Below are positions 5,894 to 7,492 of a stretch of 7,492 nt of DNA, in pieces. Numbering within the stretch: the first letter of the stretch is position 1; each line of letters begins with the position of its first letter. The notes below the pieces were generated by a model that was not told where the DNA came from, ran no database searches, and saw only the letters and a list, made by a program, of their open reading frames with translations. Origin of the DNA: Deltaproteobacteria bacterium (lineage in GTDB: Bacteria; Desulfobacterota; Binatia; UBA12015). A program made the position numbers and the translations under genes. The stretch covers positions 1 to 7,492 of the forward strand of contig DLYX01000151.1 in NCBI GenBank assembly GCA_003447545.1, read 5' to 3'.

Positions 5894-7492
5894 TCAGTTT
5901 TTTCCGGCCTCACCAAACAAGGTTTCAATAAGATAACGCCTGAGGTCCCCCGGAGAAACAATCTCGTGCAAAGAGCCCACCTCTCTCGCGCGATCCACTG
6001 AATGAATGGCATCAAATTCGGCAGCAACCGCGAGGCGCGCCTCGAGACGAGCCTCGGACAGAACTTGATCCAGAACCGCCTGGGCAGCTGCACCGGGAGA
6101 CCCTCGACCCTCCGCTTCGGCAGCGAGAACCGCCTTCGCCTGGCGAGCGCGGTTCTCGACTTCTCGGGAAAATACGACTTGCGCCGCCGCCGCACCACCG
6201 ATCACCGAAGCATGCGAACCCTCGAGTGCTGCTGCGCGCAGTCGCGAATTAAGTTCCTGCGAAAAGACGACATAAGCGCCACCATGGTAGCGAGACACGA
6301 CGACAAAGAGGATCGGGCCCGTGAAGTTCACGACAGCGCGGGCAATATCTGCGCCGAATTCCAGCTGCAGGTTCCGCATCGATTCCGGCGAGCCATCGAA
6401 ACCCGAAAGGTTTGCCAGAACGACGACCGGACGATTCCCGCTCGATGCTTGCAGGGCGCGGGCGACCTTCCTCGAGGACTGCGGGAAAAGCGTGCCCCCG
6501 GTCCACTCCGCCGGCCCGTCCAGAGGGCGGTGACCAAGGCGCGGAACGTTGCGGCTTTCGATGCCCAGCAAGGAGACCGGATGTCCTCCCAACGATGTAT
6601 CCCAAACAATCGCTGTCTCGGCGCCTTCCCAGTCGCGCCAGCGTTCGAGGGGTTCAATATCGGCATCTGCTGTTGCCGCCATGAGTTGCCGCATCGCAAA
6701 GGGCTTCTTCCGGCCGGGGTTTTTGGCGTCGTCAAAAAGATCGCCAACTGACAAAAACTCCGAATCCTCGCACTCGTAATCCGTGGCGCGAACGTCTCGA
6801 TCCTTGCGATCCTCGGTCTGCAACGATCGTGGCATCAACTCTCCGGGCACTACGTAAGTGAACTTGTAGTGTCGGTGCAGAATGCGACTCGCATCTGCCA
6901 GATCTCGCGCGAAATAATGAGCCTCTCCGTTCGGACCCGCGACTCGCTCATAGCCCCCAATCGCGACCTCGTCCTCGGCTGCGACCGAGCCTGCTGCCTC
7001 CAACGCGGCACGACCGGTGAGGACCATCGAGCCCTCCGGCGTCATGATCAAAGCCCCTCGACAATGCGCCTGCATCGTCGCCAGTGCGTCCCAATAACTC
7101 TGGGCGCCAACGTTTACGCCGGCTACGACAACATGAATCATACCGCCGTTCTGAGTGAAGGTGACGAGCCTTCGAACCACCCGAGCGGTCGCATCCAGGT
7201 TTTCCGTGCCACTTTCCATCGAGATTCGCGCACCTGCCGATATGGGAATCCACTCCACCGGCAAACCACGCTCTTCCGCAAGGTCGATAGCCGCCACAAC
7301 TCGATCACATTCCGCTGGACCCAAGGCACCCATATCGCGTGTCGGATCACTGACGATCGCGACACGAAACATCCCCTCGGGAACTTCATCCGTCGACGAG
7401 CCAATCACTCCTACGACCAAGCCAGCCTCATGCTCTCCCGATGCTCGACCCCTGACACTAATCAACTTTGGGGCTGGTGCCCCCGAATCAAT
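5894..7492 (-). CDS. Carboxyltransferase domain of a probable multidomain acyl-CoA carboxylase (C-terminal part, cut by window edge)
   Basis: The minus-strand frame is open from the right edge to the TGA at 5896-5894, giving 532 visible residues; the start is outside the window. Carboxyltransferases move CO2 from carboxybiotin to an acyl-CoA to form malonyl-CoA or a branched equivalent. The visible protein contains both crotonase-fold halves. The N half has ISAGARI (84-90), VAGVNVGAQSYWDALA (123-138), VLTGRAALEAAG (157-168) and AIGGYE (177-182). The C half has VVLANLSGFDGS (357-368), RYHGGAYVVFSQELN (401-415), and a final AREVGSLHEIVSPGDLRRYLIETLF. These correspond to NSGARIG, SVGIGAY, LTG, FANWRGFSGG and RGGSWVV of eukaryotic-type acetyl-CoA carboxylase, more than to the compact bacterial AccD/PccB type. 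No biotinyl-lysine motif is visible, so any biotin carboxylase and carrier domains must lie N-terminally, outside the window, or in other genes. A TTG at 7465 is not a credible start, because homology-like sequence continues upstream of it. Confidence 0.88.
   Translation of the reverse strand: MDSGAPAPKLISVRGRASGEHEAGLVVGVIGSSTDEVPEGMFRVAIVSDPTRDMGALGPAECDRVVAAIDLAEERGLPVEWIPISAGARISMESGTENLDATARVVRRLVTFTQNGGMIHVVVAGVNVGAQSYWDALATMQAHCRGALIMTPEGSMVLTGRAALEAAGSVAAEDEVAIGGYERVAGPNGEAHYFARDLADASRILHRHYKFTYVVPGELMPRSLQTEDRKDRDVRATDYECEDSEFLSVGDLFDDAKNPGRKKPFAMRQLMAATADADIEPLERWRDWEGAETAIVWDTSLGGHPVSLLGIESRNVPRLGHRPLDGPAEWTGGTLFPQSSRKVARALQASSGNRPVVVLANLSGFDGSPESMRNLQLEFGADIARAVVNFTGPILFVVVSRYHGGAYVVFSQELNSRLRAAALEGSHASVIGGAAAAQVVFSREVENRARQAKAVLAAEAEGRGSPGAAAQAVLDQVLSEARLEARLAVAAEFDAIHSVDRAREVGSLHEIVSPGDLRRYLIETLFGEAGKN

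Noticed and set aside
5551..6198. Minus-strand frame of 215 codons spanning the carboxylase-PHP junction
   Set aside because: It is a different frame of two well-supported genes and has a basic, low-information composition without motifs.
6002..6751. Plus-strand frame of 249 codons opposite the carboxyltransferase
   Set aside because: It has no domain signature and no ribosome site, and its whole length is antisense to a conserved enzyme domain.
1..7492. tRNA, rRNA, CRISPR repeats, insertion sequences or attachment sites
   Set aside because: I looked for repeated units, terminal inverted repeats, transposase motifs and RNA gene signatures by eye and saw none; coding sequence fills nearly the whole window.

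Overview
The window is GC-rich, densely coding bacterial DNA with no rRNA, tRNA, CRISPR array or mobile element that I can see. Several things point to a Gram-negative, aerobic, lipid-metabolising bacterium: paired acyl-CoA dehydrogenases, a very large acyl-CoA carboxylase, and a probable lipoprotein carrying a metallohydrolase domain. From memory of similar gene sets, a deltaproteobacterial/Myxococcota/Binatota-like lineage would fit, but this is a low-confidence inference and the sequence alone does not settle it.

Layout from left to right. (1) Bases 1-248, minus strand: the first 82 codons of an FGGY-family carbohydrate kinase, most like glycerol kinase, running off the left edge. (2) Bases 249-396: a divergent intergenic region with a plausible sigma70-type promoter for each direction. 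(3) Bases 397-3400, plus strand: a tight three-gene operon of acyl-CoA dehydrogenase, isochorismatase-fold protein and acyl-CoA dehydrogenase, with gaps of 16 and 18 bp. (4) Bases 3484-3762, plus strand: a 92-residue protein with two predicted membrane helices. (5) Bases 3752-3775: a perfect palindrome covering the stop codons of two convergent genes. (6) Bases 3765-5855, minus strand: a 696-residue probable lipoprotein with a C-terminal PHP (DUF3604/CehA-like) metallohydrolase domain. (7) Bases 5894-7492, minus strand: the C-terminal 532 residues of a carboxyltransferase resembling the fused, eukaryotic-type acyl-CoA carboxylases. It enters from the right edge and is followed after 38 bp by the PHP gene.

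The most interesting part is the plus-strand operon. The two dehydrogenases look like complementary halves of one enzyme. The first keeps the flavin/substrate loops and a candidate catalytic Glu but lacks the RxQFG and QxxGGxG FAD motifs. The second keeps exactly those two motifs and lacks the others. This matches the heterotetrameric dehydrogenases known from steroid side-chain degradation (ChsE1-ChsE2 type). Between them lies an isochorismatase-fold protein in which all three usual catalytic positions (Asp, Lys, Cys) are changed, so it may be a non-catalytic partner or work by a different chemistry. The divergent kinase could handle a polyol head group or an alcohol released by the same pathway, but that link is inference from position only.
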